A stretch of DNA of 64,000 nt from Dysidea avara (GCF_963678975.1 NC_089276.1:31574368-31638367), one strand, 5' to 3'. Shown: positions 27,488-40,132, counted from the stretch's first letter. A program made the numbers and translations. Notes: generated by a model from the sequence alone, not told the origin.

Positions 27488-28450
27488 ATGAAATTGGCAT
27501 TGCTATATTCTTTGTTGATATACCAGCTACATAACAGCTGTGATGCTGCAGGTGAGCATTGGGAATGTGTGTACAGTTTTAGTTTTATCTAACTGCATAC
27601 TTGCACAGTTCGGTGTACATCTATTGAAAGAGTTGGTGATGATGATAATGCAATTAGTCGTGATGTAGAGCCTGGATATAACTATCAGTTTGTCAGTTCT
27701 GATCGCAGCAGCTGTGATGAAAATGTTACATATTCTCTGTATCATAAAGACCACTACACTGGACATCTAAAGCTGATCAACACTACCAAAGAGTACACGC
27801 ATATAATATATAATATACAATTAAACAATTCTGGAGTATATTGCACACACAAGAGTTGCTCATCTGCAGCATTCAACAGTTGCTGTATACAAATTCAAAG
27901 TAAGTGATAATACCATATACACTGAAGTGAGTTTAATAATGTCTAATGTATGTCCTACAGTACGACAAAGATTGACAATTATTATGCCAAACATAACAAA
28001 TGAAACCTCTAATGAGCCTGCAGTCTGCTATGCAACTGGATGGCCACGGCCACAAAACTTGTCTATTACTTCACAAAATAACTGTGATATCACAACTGAC
28101 GGAGTAAAAGAGATTGATCGCTACACAACAGCTGTGTTCTTTGCTTTACACAATATTAGAAGAAATTGCAAACGCATTACATGCCAAACCGAATCAAGAA
28201 GTATAACAAAGCGAATTCACGTAATACCCAGTAAGAATTATAAACCTTATCTGTACATTTTACGTACATAATGATCTACTTTGCAGGAACAATAGTAACA
28301 CCAACACCAACAAGTACACAAGCAGCAAACAATATCCCAACTCCTACAACTACACCACAACCTAGTCCTACCAGTGCGGGAACACTGGGAATACACAGAA
28401 TCACTCTCTGGATTATAGTACTGTCTATAAGCTTAATTTTACTACTGTAA
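27488..28450 (+). CDS. Small two-Ig-like surface protein, copy 1
   Basis: Four exons: 27488-27551, 27609-27899, 27961-28230, 28287-28450; introns of 56-61 bp, all phase 1; 262 aa. Exon 1 is a signal peptide (MKLALLYSLLIYQL). Exon 2 encodes an Ig-like domain with several cysteines and the F-strand pattern LNNSGVYCTH, a variant of DxGxYxC. Exon 3 encodes a second Ig-like domain (CYATGWPRP ... CKRITCQT). Exon 4 is a Thr/Pro-rich stalk (TPTPTSTQ, TPTTTPQPSPTS) ending in WIIVLSISLILLL with no cytoplasmic tail, which fits a GPI signal or a tail-less anchor. Several N-glycosylation sequons (NVT, NTT, NNS, NIT, NET, NLS). Paralogue at 50298 with the same exon plan. Function unknown; an extracellular recognition or adhesion role is inferred. 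Confidence 0.8.
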
Positions 28451-28509
28451 ACTACAATCAAACAAACAGCTGTATATTATAATATTTATATACTGTATTT
28501 TTGTGTAGG

Positions 28510-28681
28510 ATGTATGTATGTATGTATGTATGTATGTATGTATGTATGTATGTATGTATGTATGTATGTATGTATGTATGTATGTATGTATGTATGTATG
28601 TATGTATGTATGTATGTATGTATGTATGTATGTATGTATGTATGTATGTATGTATGTATGTATGTATGTATGTATGTATGC
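28510..28681. repeat. (ATGT)n microsatellite
   Basis: About 43 uninterrupted ATGT units starting 60 bp after the stop codon of the Ig-like gene, so possibly in its 3' UTR. Confidence 0.95.
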
Positions 28682-28689
28682 ATTTCACT

Positions 28690-31600
28690 AGAGCAAATCT
28701 ATAATTCAACATTCACTATTTATACTCTGCAGTAGATGTCCTTATTTTACAGATGAATGCCATTTGATTAATTTACAGTACAAACAGAGCAAGAAATTAA
28801 TTACATATACGAAACTTCCAAATCAACAACTAATGATCAAAGCCAAATAGATGGCATGGATATAGTCTGTGGTTGTCAACACTAGAACTCTAGAAGCCAC
28901 TTTCCTGGTTAAACACCTTTAATAGCATTTTAGTGGTGTTTTGAAAATAAGGGCTATTAAAAACATCAAGTAGAGGTCAAGTTCAAACAGTCGCTGTATT
29001 AATTTTATGAACTACTGTAAATAAATTAAATGCTTCAGCATTTAACCAAAATGTCATGCATGGTATGCTTTGAAGTTTAGTCATTAATGAGGTATTTAAA
29101 ACTCAACGTGGATAGGTATCTAAACTGGTTAGATACCTGAGACAAAACTTTTTGTATATCTATACATATTCATAGAATCCTACTGTTAGTGTATAGATAT
29201 TTATAACAGCAAAACATGAAATTAATAAAGTTAGTGTCCACACAATGATAGTACGGGTAAACTGATGATTCTAGAACTTAAGTGAATACAGGTGAGTCAC
29301 CTAATAAACATCATAGCACAATTCTACAATGTGACACCTTAATCCTGCTGTGACACAAGAGTGATAAGTGCAACTGGTGATTGATTACACAATAATTGAT
29401 TTAATTTACATCACACCTCAGACTGATCACAGGACATGATGCAAACACACACATGCACAAAAATTCCCTCCAAAATCCCGTGTATGCTACTATGATGTAA
29501 ATTCAAAGGTCAATCAACAATAAACAAATATGGTAGCAATACAAAAACAATGGGAGGAGTAATGCACATTAATTACACAGAAGCACTTGCATGATCACAT
29601 CAGCTAAACCACAGCATTAACAGGTTTATAAGCATGGCAAAGATCCATACAGTAACCTCTCATAGTATATTAGCAGGTAGTTTCAAGATGCATGCAGATA
29701 TCATCATCATAGTATGAATATTAAACATGTAAAGCATAGAAGTGTCCCCTCATGACAAGAACAGACAAGAAGTTAGTGTGCATGGGATGTGAGATCACAT
29801 TTCACTGCTAGTACAGTATATATTTAAACATGTAGCAACATTGCCAAAAATCCTTTATTTCACAGATGATGGCTTATTTTGCAGTCTATTGATGTACTGC
29901 CCATACCAATGAGTGCATGAATACCAAGAACTTTGTCAGAAATGGTACATAGTAAAACAAACAAACAAAAAGCTTACTTTCAACTCTATACGTGGCCCTT
30001 GGGCTTGTGTGTACTCACGTCTGTGGTATAAATATATAGCTATAGCCTGCCTACCATGAGCAAGCAGTTTAGTTTGATACAAAAAACTAAGTTACTTCCT
30101 TGCATATTTCAACCTTCTGTTATCTCAAGTTTCTATTGGCTTCGCAGGTGCCTCATACACTTGGTGTACCATGGCTGAGTCCTAACAACCATTACATAAC
30201 CATCTCCAAATCACAGAACATGCCAACTTTAGCCAAATCTGAGGTGGATTTACTTAAAGAGCACGTTTGGGACTTACCATATACTAGTAGTGGCCAGTGG
30301 ACACACTTATGTCGTGTGCTGCCCCCCCAATGATCTAGCAACGTAGAAAACAGTGTATTGCAACACACCCCTAGCTTAATGTACTGCATAGCTGAGCACA
30401 ACATGGTATTTTTGGTAAATATCTCAGTATATTACAAGTAACGTTAGTGGTTACAGGATACCATTGGATATAAGTAAACCATATTCCAAAATATTTTTTG
30501 TATTGGTTTTAAATAATACGGTCCAACAGCATCTGCTCTACCCAATTAAATGGTTACAGACCCAAGGCATATTTAACATCCTTGGGATCGACATTTCAGC
30601 TCGGATGGTGTCCCTGTGATCATGTCAGTAAACTTATCCAGGACACTGGAGGCATACATGTCCTCGTAGTTGGAAAACTATACAAAGTTAGTTTATTTTC
30701 CATGTCCACAGTGGTCAGGATCAGCCACCAATACCACTCACCAACCACTAGATTCTTCTTTAACTTGTGCAAGTCATGTGTTACCCTTGCGTTTATAGTT
30801 ATTAGATGTTGAATGGAGTAAGAATATTACATAAAGATTTTTTTTTTTTCCGTCGCATATGATATTTCTATTTTAATGCAGCATTTAGTGCCACCCATCA
30901 CTTTAGTTAGGAGCACTACTATACAGTATATTATATTATACTACCATACCGTTTGAAATATAGTTTTTGCCCAACACTAGCTATAGTACTAGTAGGGGCA
31001 CATCCTAACAATACACATTTCCATACCAATGTGTGAAATTATTGCCATCAACCAACTGTTGAAGGTATCGTGCAAAAATTATGGATAACTCATATTATCA
31101 TAGATTATAAAAAAGAACAGGAAACACAGTAATGTGACATCACATTTTCACTTAAGCTTCTAGGCTAGTGGTAAACCGCTCGTACAGGCTCTGCCTTCTG
31201 TGGTCACCCTCCAGTGCTCAACTAGTTAGTTGATAACAAACAAATACAAAACACATACATTTCTAATGGAAATCCCTGTAATACGCCATGAACACCTCAT
31301 TACATCTGCTGTGCTGGTATTATTTGTGATAAGCCTTTTCCTTACAAAGAACCAGAGAGCAAAACAGGAGCGGTTGCTCAAAGAAATGGCAAATGTCTTT
31401 CACTTTTAGCAAAAGTTCGCAGCACTTAGCAGTGCAACATCAGGATATCTTCGGTAACACATATCCAGCTTACCACATGTCTCAAAATTGGAACCAGCTA
31501 TACATGAAGTATTATGAACAAGGCATGAAGCTACATGTGAAAGTACAATGGTGTGTAGCAGAGGAAGGTAATGTGATACCCTTTGATATAAAATCTACCA

Positions 31601-33707
31601 TTTGAATTCCCTCCCTCACAAAGGCCTAAACACTTGCTGTAGTTTGTTGAATCACTATATTTATGCTACTGAGATTTCCATACTTGAGCACAAAACTGTC
31701 TCGTCCTTTCAAATCATGCGTGATGCATTTGTTTCCTTTCTTTTATGTACTCTACCATTTATGGTATTACTTACAACCAAGCCTTATATTTTCTTACAAC
31801 AACCATACAGGTATCATACCATACAGGTAGACCTACGGTGCTACTGACAGTTCACACACCATGAAATGTACAAGACAATCTGTGAGGATTTTAACAGCAA
31901 AAAATTCCACACTAAACAGAAATTGTCATCAGATTATGATAGCCAAAGGAGGAGGAGTGGCACCTTAAGTTAGACTAAAGCATACTGATTCTCCACCCAC
32001 CTCTTCAGTTAGGTGGAGCATTTATTAGGGTCACACATGGCACTAGTTGTGTTCATAGCTTGCTTCATATTCGACCAGTTTACTGCTAATACCTGATGAA
32101 CTCATTTGTACCGATCCAGACCTCAGCCGAGACGCTGTTGACGTTGTCTCATACCGAGATCACGCATTCGACAATTGATCCTTATTCTTTACGATGTGAG
32201 GCAGTACATACACAACTTAAACTTACGATAGTGAACCCTGGAAGCCTCACCGTCGACCAGTAATCAGCACTGAACAGTGTCGCGAATAACTGCTAATTAT
32301 TTTCATAGCGCGTTTGACTAGAGAGAGAGCCATCATTAGTGATATACAAAACAAATAAAAAATACGAAACAAAACACAAGAAGCAAGCAGCGAGTCCTCA
32401 AGCAGTGAGTCCTCAAGCAGCATACGGCCACAAAGTGTGACCCTTGTAGAGAACCACACAACTGCAACAGGCTTTGGTGTCTTCATGTTGGGGGTGAACA
32501 AAACTCACTACAAATTCTTGATAGCAGAAACTTGAAAGTGACCTAGCACTGTTATTTCAATTGTATCATAGTAATTGGCAATGTTAAGGCAGTAAAATTC
32601 AGCCAACAGCTGTAGATTGAGTTGTAGATATTAAATTTTATTCAGTTTCCTTGTTCGGATAAACTGAATGTGATGAGTGGAGTCCAGAGGGCAAGTTAAT
32701 TCCAACAATGTGATGGATGGAGTCTGAGAATTATATGTCACAATGTATTGGCAATAGCTGGTGATTACTAAACTAGCTGGAATTGTTGACTGTGGGGAAT
32801 TCAGTATCAGCATGAAAATTAGGTAGCTATATCAGCAAACACTTCAGCAAACGGAATATCAACAAATACTTCAACAAGTCTAAAAAGAACTTGATTCATG
32901 ACAATAAGTGTAATGTTATTGATTCAATGTAACAGGACAGCTGCTTAAAACACGGGCAGTTGTGGTCACAAAGTGAACACACTTCTCTGGAGACATGGGA
33001 GATACTTGTAATTGGGCAGCACTGAAACTCTAGGATAGTATACAATATAACATGAGTAGTTACCACTCCAGGGCAAATCTAGACATTTTTTCAAAAACTG
33101 AGTGGCAATCTATTCTAATTTTGAGATGGATCTACTAGAGACAGCATCGACACATAGATGAAACAATGAAATTTAGTTTCTGCAAACCCACAGTTTATAC
33201 CCACCATGGATGGGGAGTGAGATAGTTGCAGTAAGCAAGTCCGTAAGACGGCATATCATGCACCTGCTTGCAGCTTTCTTTATAGAGCTTAAACTAATCT
33301 TGCTATTAGTCTCTTCATAGGGTGTCTATGGTCTAGTCTATATACTGAGCTGCTAGTCTATATAGCTGCTAAGCTAATATTACAACACACTGACTGCTGT
33401 CCTAATGGCCATGAAATGCAGGCATGTTTGTGCATTTTACCATTCATGGATACTAGCTACTCCTGGTTGAGGATCAGACATTCATGACAGTGCAAGCAAA
33501 ACAACCCTGCTTTATACTAAACTATGCCAGCATCCAATGATGAGTTGATGACTGGTGTGTAGCTAGTCTACTACATGTACTTTCTCTAGCTAGCTTGAGT
33601 TCGATTATTGTTTGGTGTATAATACATAATGTCAAGAGTTAACATAATTAATTTAGTGTAACCCTTGACAATATACTTCTGCTAATACAACAGGCACACT
33701 GTACAAA
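28690..33707. other. Gene-free stretch
   Basis: 5 kb with no supported gene. A CpG-richer patch at 32120-32340 (GAGACGCTGTTGACGTTGTC, GTCGCGAATAAC) could be a promoter or first exon, but no coding exon is attached. A tandem of three AGTCCTCAAGCAG-like units lies near 32394-32420. Confidence 0.4.
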
Positions 33708-33803
33708 CTGAAGTGTCCACACAACACCAGTGTCCCAATATGGACACCACTGGTGATAATGGTGTTTGTATTGGGACATTTTGGTGTCCAGAGGACACTT
33801 CAG
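33708..33803. repeat. Short hairpin element
   Basis: Arms CTGAAGTGTCCACACAACAC and, reversed, CTGAAGTGTCCTCTGGACAC, both continuing to TGTCCCAATA. About 96 bp, imperfect stem. Confidence 0.6.
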
Positions 33804-34529
33804 GGTAGCTAACTGTGTGATGGGGTTAACCACTAAGGCAGGTAGTCAACACATCAATAGATTAGCTAGTCTGTTTTATTAAAATACATTGATAATTATA
33901 ACATAGCAATTTTATATCTCTGCAAGGACAGTAAGACAGAATGTAGCATTAGACATGCACCTTCACTACTACTGAGGAATCTGAATAACAGTTCATCTCC
34001 ATGCATTTACACATCAATCGTTACCATATTATGAACTGTCTCCTATGGTACCTTCTCTAGCTAGCTGTGTAATCTCTTGAATGCAACACTGCAAGTCCGG
34101 CATAAAGGTAACAGATTTGAAAGGAGTGTAGCCTCTTATGAGGAACTCTCAGTCACTGGCCAAGAAGGTGACCTTATTACTTTGTCTTGTGTTTCAGAAC
34201 ACAGAGGTCTAGCCAGCCAAGGTATGATGGTACTGTACAGGCTAACAGATTGTAAAAACATGATTTTAATAAAAAAAATCTGTGGATAATAACAAGAGAA
34301 GATTGTTAGCTGTCTATCACTCTGCATTCACCTAAACTAAAGTGAGTTTCCTGTTGTCATGTGTACATTTCTCATTCACTACATGCCCACATTAAATATA
34401 GTACCACTGTAGCCTTTTTAGAAGCATTATTCTATGACAATAATAACTAGCCTTAACTATAGCTACCACGGGCAAGTAGAACAGTCAAGTAAATTGTAAC
34501 AGAAAATTGAGCATTAGTATACATACGGT

Positions 34530-34600
34530 TACAAACAAGTCATGCTGTAGGAATTTCAGCTACATAACATCCTGCAGAGTTCAACTAAAAAAAATTGATA
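34530..34600. repeat. Fragment of the 31-bp satellite
   Basis: GTTACAAACAAGTCATGCTG, then TAGGAATTTCAGCTAC and CTGCAGAGTTCAACT match satellite unit types A and C. Two to three degenerate units. Confidence 0.6.
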
Positions 34601-35547
34601 TTATTCACCTTGTATATACATGGTGACTGATCTATTGACCTACACAGTACACTATGAACCACGCCAATTTCTTGCATGATGTGACCAGTCAAAGCTGTGA
34701 TACTGTTAAATATGTATCTCTGAATGCAGACATTTTTTTTGTAAATATTTATGAAATATGAACATGCTCAGAGAGGTGGGTGCATTTCTCCATAGGGTGT
34801 CAAAGTCGGCTAATGTCAGAGCTCAGATGTTACCATATAATATATTCTTCGTACCATAGTATAATTACTCTGGGTACGTGGAACATAGATTAATTTACAG
34901 GTTGTGCTCATACATGCTGGTTTATCTTTCTGTATTGTCTTCTGGTAAAACAACTAAATACTTGGTTTAAATTTTTTTTTTTTTTTGCATTACCAGCTCG
35001 TTAACCAGTTAGACACTGCTGAATAGATCTATGGAGTTATTTCAACTCCAGAGCTATTTCAACTCTGATTTAATCTTATCTATGGAGCGCAAACCGTTTG
35101 AGATCAACTCACTTTTCCTACTTTCCCCTGGTGCTGGTACATTTATCTTCAGCTGCATTTATTCTAACTAACGCCCTGCATGGGATTTAATTAGAATACG
35201 AGTCTAATTGTGGTTCTGTGCCGGAATTTTGCTGCTGTCTTGTTGCTTGCTGTTACAAGTAAGAACTCCATGTGTAGATTGCATTATATGATTTACTGCA
35301 TGACAGCATAAGGCTGATGCATATGCCTCGCCCAGCATGTACAATATCGCTCAGTGTAAATGCACGTATGCTCTACTACCATAGACCTTAGAACCACTGA
35401 TCCATGGCTCTTAGATCTATGCTATCACTATGTTACACAGCCATAGATTATCTATAATCTATGACACAGCTAAGGTCTGCAATCCGAGGAAAAAAAAAAA
35501 TCAGTTTTACTATATAGTGATGTGATAAGGTTGCATGCTTAATCGTG
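34601..35547. other. Gene-free stretch
   Basis: No gene. A short self-complementary piece, CATAGATTATCTATAATCTATG, cut here to its halves CATAGATTAT/ATAATCTATG, lies near 35442-35463. Confidence 0.4.
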
Positions 35548-35996
35548 TCTATGACTATGCTGTTAGTCTGGACAGTATCTGAGATTTCTCACCTGTTAGG
35601 TGATGGGCATCAAAGTTTTCTGATTTGATTGATTGATTGATTTTTTGTTTAAAGTCATGACATTCGGCATAGCCTTTCTTCCACGTGTTTCTGCAGCATT
35701 TGTCATGCTCTCTAACCATTTCCAGTGTTTCTGCAGCCACAGTAGTCATTAATTATTGAGTAAACTGATGATAGTTGAACTAGTCACCACCTAACTGCTG
35801 GTATATCACATCATATGAAATCACAGAAATATTGCCAAACATTTTGTTCCAACAAAAATATGTGCATCAGAAGTACTGGAGAGGAGTTTAGCGTCATCGA
35901 GACAATCCCTTATTATGAAGCACCATTTTTTGACGCTTGTCCCTCATGGTGAGAAGTCTCAGATCCATTCCAAACTAACAGCACAGACAGACTATG
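35548..35996. mobile_element. TIR element with ~55-bp ends
   Basis: The left end CTATGCTGTTAGTCTGGACA leads to GTATCTGAGATTTCTCACC. The right end, reversed, reads CTGTGCTGTTAGTTTGGAAT, then GGATCTGAGACTTCTCACC. Non-coding. Confidence 0.55.
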
Positions 35997-36205
35997 TACC
36001 CAGCCATACCACAAGACTAGGAGAAAAATTAATTCTCTTGTCCTGGATTGTAAATTCAAAATTTGTGTTTCGTTTCCTGATCAAAGAAAGCCTAGCACTT
36101 ATGCTTATTACTCTGTATGATTTTTAACTGCTACAACTCTAGATACGCTAGCAATTTTCACCTGGTCCTTTGTGTGGAGCACAAGATTTAAAAATAAATA
36201 TTGAC

Positions 36206-36228
36206 ATATATATATATATATATATATA
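36206..36228. repeat. (TA)n microsatellite
   Basis: About eleven TA units. The following 36 kb segment up to 37.2 kb has short frames but no recognised gene; a 16-bp-arm hairpin CCATAGATTATCTACC lies at 36879-36920. Confidence 0.8.
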
Positions 36229-37223
36229 CATTTCTATGAAGACAACTATCGTGCCTCCAGTTTCGTGGTGGGTCTAGTAATGGGATACTACAGTGAACAC
36301 CCACTCTACAATGCAAGTAATTTGCAACCGTATAAGCAATGCAATGTTGGTCCCCAATGATGACAAATTTGTTTGGGAAGGGAGTAAAATCACTGACAGT
36401 ATTGACAACCATATACATACATGTAATGTACGCTTGATGGTAGGTGTGTTATATCTTGGGCACCTCAATGGAGATAGCCAAACAGTAATGAGTATTGGAA
36501 AGTATATTTGTTGCCTGCGTACTTTAGGTGTATTCCCTCTTGAAACAGCTCAATTGGATGTGACCATTTTCCATCACATCGATTACTTCTAAACAGTTAG
36601 CTAGGCACTACACAGTGGAGTTCTAAGCAATTCATGGTACATGCAAGCTAGGAGTAGTACATTAGTTTTAAAAAGGTGAAGCACAGTAGAGTCCCAGTGA
36701 TAAAAAGTACCGTATTAACACAAGATGGTAAATAGATTTCTAGGAAATGGGAACAGGACAGGAATGACCAAGGGGAAGAGGTCATTATGTCCATATATAG
36801 GCTGGATTTTACATCACTATGCTTTTATTTGCACATTGTTGGATCCTTCCACTACAGTTGTAAGCACTCTTTGGATAACCATAGATTATCTACCACTGTG
36901 GGTGGGTAGATAATCTATGGGATAGCATTTCCAACCGGCTTCCCATTCACAGGTCAGCTAGTTAATTGTCTCGCAATGGATTTGGCCAAATAATAATAAT
37001 ACTTTGATATGCGTGTTAACCTGTGCTACTGAAGAAGTAAATACGATTGCTCTCAGCATTGCAGGAGATAGCTGAGATAGCGAAGCACGCCTTTGCCGGC
37101 TACCACATTGCTAGATCAGTAGCTACAAGAGTACTGCTACAAACACAACGCTAGCTACCTCAGTATACACTTACTACACTACATAAATGATGAGTTGACA
37201 CCTTGTCATTATCCTTACGTACC

Positions 37224-37364
37224 GTCGAGTAAAAACTTTGGCGATAAAAACTTTGACGATAAAAACTTTGACGAATATTATTTCAATTGCCAAAGTTTTT
37301 TCCGCCAATTTTTTCAGCTAAGGGGTTTCGTCACACTTTTACCGCCAAAGTTTTTTATTATACA
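37224..37364. mobile_element. Small palindromic element
   Basis: GTAAAAACTTTGGCGATAAA and two further AAAACTTTGACGA blocks face CGCCAAAGTTTTTTAT and TGCCAAAGTTTTTTCCGCC. About 140 bp. It directly abuts a CTCTAATAGAG copy at 37368. Confidence 0.55.
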
Positions 37365-37367
37365 TGG

Positions 37368-37385
37368 TACTCTAATAGAGCAGTC
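37368..37385 (+). repeat. CTCTAATAGAG motif copy
   Basis: TACTCTAATAGAGCAGTC. It forms an inverted pair with the copy at 37529-37546, enclosing about 140 bp. Confidence 0.75.
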
Positions 37386-37528
37386 TTACAGCTTCCAGAC
37401 AAGAATTATGATGGTGTATGCAATAGTATACTGTCAGACTGGAGCAGCTTCAGCCTCCATGAGTGTGTGTAGACTAGAGTATTATTATGCTCTCTTTGTA
37501 TTACAATGCTCTGAGTATTAATGCAGGT

Positions 37529-37546
37529 GACTGCTCTATTAGAGTG
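37529..37546 (-). repeat. CTCTAATAGAG motif copy
   Basis: GACTGCTCTATTAGAGTG. Opposite orientation to the copy at 37368. Confidence 0.75.
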
Positions 37547-37655
37547 TTTTGATTTTATTTCAGCAGAAATTCATCACACATTTTCTGCTGTTTTTCATTC
37601 TTGTTTTTCTAATCACAAATATGAATGATGGTACTACAATCACTACAACACAGCT

Positions 37656-37717
37656 GTGTGGGAAAGTCCCTACTTTGACATCTTAACACCAAACCAAAGT
37701 AGGGATTTTTCCACATA
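37656..37717. repeat. Short hairpin with CCCTACTTTG arms
   Basis: GTGGGAAAGTCCCTACTTTG and CAAAGTAGGGATTTTTCCAC are close reverse complements. A similar CCCTACTTTTG hairpin lies at 39522-39595. Confidence 0.6.
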
Positions 37718-37966
37718 GTTATGTTATAATAGCTGCCATTATTCATATATCTTGTAACGCTACTTTTTATCACTGAAACTCTACTTCGCTTGTATATTAA
37801 TAAGTTTTGATTGCACTAGCTTTGTTAACTTTTCATTATACCATAACTATATTCGGTAATGAGTTGCATGGCCAAGAAAGTAAAAAGTACAGGCGTTAAA
37901 TAAATAAACGTGAGGCACTACTGTGAATTATGTACATGTGCAATGATTTTGCAATTCTCATGTGAT

Positions 37967-38014
37967 GATATGAGAATTGATATGAGAATTGATATGAGAA
38001 TTGATATGAGAATT
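37967..38014. repeat. 12-bp tandem repeat, four exact units
   Basis: Four exact copies of GATATGAGAATT. Flanked by inverted blocks GCAATTCTCATGTGATGATA, so the region can fold on itself. Confidence 0.9.
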
Positions 38015-38047
38015 GCAATTCTCATGTGATGATATGCAATTCTCATG

Positions 38048-38109
38048 TGAAAGCTTGTCGTACGTCCATGATATGGTAAACCATATCATGGACGTACGAC
38101 AAGCTTTCA
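38048..38109. repeat. Perfect 30-bp palindrome, 2-nt loop
   Basis: Arms 38048-38077 and 38080-38109 are exact reverse complements separated by AA. The left arm starts TGAAAGCTTGTCGTACGTCC and ends ATGATATGGT. Confidence 0.95.
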
Positions 38110-38390
38110 ACTTGATATCGGATACAAACAATACTTGTATCCAAATGTAATACTTCACCAGTCCATAGAAGTTTTTGTGAATTTATGTATGTTTGTCCTT
38201 GTTCCTGTTTGGAAATTAGTGTAATATTATTAGTTATACCAATGACACAGGAAAGACTATGATGTGGGTAACAAGGTCATGTTTAATGAAGAAGTTGTAT
38301 GTACATATATGTATGTGGATAAAGAGTGCAGTGAAACCTCTCCAATCTGACACCTCTGTAATCCAGAATACCTCTATTGTATACTGCTAA

Positions 38391-38685
38391 TAGGGATGGG
38401 CCATTATTCAATTATCGTGATAATCGTGATTATTTTATTGGCAATAATAGACATCCTGTGCTTTTCATTGACTAATGGTAATTGAAATTGGCAATTACCG
38501 TGCAATAATCGTGATAGTCAGAGAATTATTTGTTGATTTTCAGTGTAATTTTACCATTATATTAATAATTCATGATGTGTTTAGTATTTTTTATAACAAG
38601 AGTTGAGTGGACAATAATTGTGATAATCGGGAAATTTGTTCATGACCATAATCCTATGGCAAAATATCAATATCACCCATCACTA
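38391..38685. mobile_element. hAT MITE with exact 8-bp target duplication
   Basis: Ends TAGGGATGGG and, reversed, TAGTGATGGG. The octamer ACTGCTAA flanks it exactly at 38383-38390 and 38686-38693. The interior is rich in TCGTGATAAT-type blocks, non-coding. The sequence before it (CAGTGAAACCTCTCCAATCT) resembles a pogo/Tigger end. Confidence 0.8.
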
Positions 38686-39004
38686 ACTGCTAATAGACGA
38701 AAAGGCACATCTCGGGATAAACTGGTGTCGAACCACACCCATAGCCTTATCCATTGTTGAATTTCTGTATGCTTGTCTGGAGGCACATCAGTCAGTCAGC
38801 ATAAAATTCTGTTCAATGGAAAATATTTTAAAATTCCACAGAGACTTTTTGGAAGGGATTGGGGCTGGTCTGAAGACATTATACAGTACTACCGTACTAT
38901 ATGGTACAGATGTAAGTATAGACTCATCATGTTTGGTTGTATGGTAGAGAGTTATCTAAATTATAATGGTGAAAAGTACTTGACTAACTTGAGACATGAA
39001 TGCA

Positions 39005-39320
39005 AAACTGTAGTAGAATACTCAACTACTCTAATAGAGCAATCATGTTGGTGTCAGGTTGATTATGTAGATAACTGGTGTTTGGGTAATGTCTCACTTT
39101 ATGGTTTTGTGAATCACATGGTCCTGAACATAAGGGAATAATATGTCATTGATTCACTTACATTACAAAGGCTGTCCAATGTCTAGTTTTGGTGACCGTA
39201 AAATAGAAAAGCTATCATTCCTTGGCCTACAAACAAACATCTTTAGCAAAGAAGAGAAGAAATTAGATGAAATGAAGGACAAAAGGAATGCATTGTATAT
39301 CTGGTAGTGTATCATGTGTC
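39005..39320. repeat. Dispersed repeat G, copy 1
   Basis: Shares with 40535-40830 an ordered series of blocks: ACTACTCTAATAGAGCAATC, GATAACT, TTGGGTAATG, TTATGGTTTTGTGA, GGAATAATAT and TAGCAAAGAAGAGAAGAAAT. It carries a motif copy at its left end. Confidence 0.6.
39027..39044 (+). repeat. CTCTAATAGAG motif copy
   Basis: TACTCTAATAGAGCAATC: an intact palindromic core, with one change in the outer part. Inside repeat G copy 1. Confidence 0.7.
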
Positions 39321-39521
39321 CAAGGAAAGTTGCTTGACATCTAATAATCAGACTTCAGGCCAGTCACGTAGGAACACAAAAAAAAATTAAAAAGAGGTAG
39401 GGATCAATTAATACGCATGCTACTAAAAGTAAGGAAACAAGCTCGAAAATGTTACAGCTGAAATGAGAAATGATCCACGCAACATAAAAGCAAGGAAACT
39501 GGCTACTTGCTAAAATGAGAC

Positions 39522-39595
39522 ACATTTTATTCCCTACTTTTGGCTATCATCTTGAAATGAGACTATCAAATTAACAAAAGTAGGGATTAAAATGT
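39522..39595. repeat. Hairpin with CCCTACTTTTG arms
   Basis: ACATTTTATTCCCTACTTTT and, reversed from the right, ACATTTTAATCCCTACTTTTG. Spacer about 30 bp. Related to 37656-37717. Confidence 0.6.
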
Positions 39596-40059
39596 TTTAG
39601 CTTTTTGTTGTGTGGATGACTTGTAGTTACATTTAAAAAAAATCTGTTATTAATGTGGAAAATTCGTTCTGTTGTAGTTGTACAGAGTAGGGCAGTAAGT
39701 ACAGTACTAGCTTACACTCGAGCTAGTATGTGTCACCACAAGTATGGCAAACCCAGCAAATGCCTTTCTGGCTGTTAAGGAAACACTGCAACACTTCAAA
39801 TCTAACTGGTTTGAATCTTAGTCAAATCACAACTAACCTTGAATCTAGCTATCCTGATTCTGAGAGAAAAAAGCAATTTGGAGTTAATGAGCTCCCTTTA
39901 ATAGCCTTGCTATTAAATAACCATATAATAAATAGGCGGTGGATGCTGAACCGAAAGTCAGTTCAATAAGTCAGACTCGCTATTGAACCGACAGTAAAAC
40001 TTAGACAAAAAGGGTCACTAAATGAAAAAAAAAAAACAAAAAAAACCACAAACTCAGCT

Positions 40060-40132
40060 AAGACTCGAACCCTGGACTACTGGAACTGTAGGCAGTGTGC
40101 TACCGCTGCTAGCTACTAACTACCCCTACTGT
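40060..40132 (-). ncRNA. tRNA-like SINE head or tRNA pseudogene
   Basis: On the minus strand an A-box TAGCTAGCAGCGG and a B-box GGTTCGAGTC are spaced as in a tRNA, but the T-stem and acceptor stem do not pair well. A T-rich tract follows (A-rich at 40028-40050 on the plus strand). More likely a SINE head than a functional tRNA. Confidence 0.45.

Noticed and set aside
28458-28735. Reading frames of Tyr-Ile-His-Thr and Met-Tyr-Val-Cys repeats
   Set aside because: They come from the ATGT microsatellite on both strands and have no other coding signs.
31266-31409. 47-codon frame with a hydrophobic stretch (LITSAVLVLFVISLFL)
   Set aside because: It could encode a small membrane protein, but no promoter, poly(A) signal or homologue is evident, and a frame this short is expected by chance.
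32247-32501. 84-codon minus-strand frame in a CpG-richer patch
   Set aside because: Contains a tandem of LLEDS from a short DNA repeat and no recognisable domain; the CpG patch is noted instead.
34077-34289. 70-codon frame with GDLITLSCVSE, resembling an Ig strand
   Set aside because: Too short, no second cysteine in place and no link to the Ig-like exons elsewhere.
36233-36358. Open frame reading YEDNYRASSFVVGLVMGYYS
   Set aside because: Protein-like composition, but no acceptor, start or downstream exon could be tied to it.
40060-40132. Functional tRNA gene
   Set aside because: A and B boxes are present, but the T-stem and acceptor stem do not pair; a SINE head is more likely.
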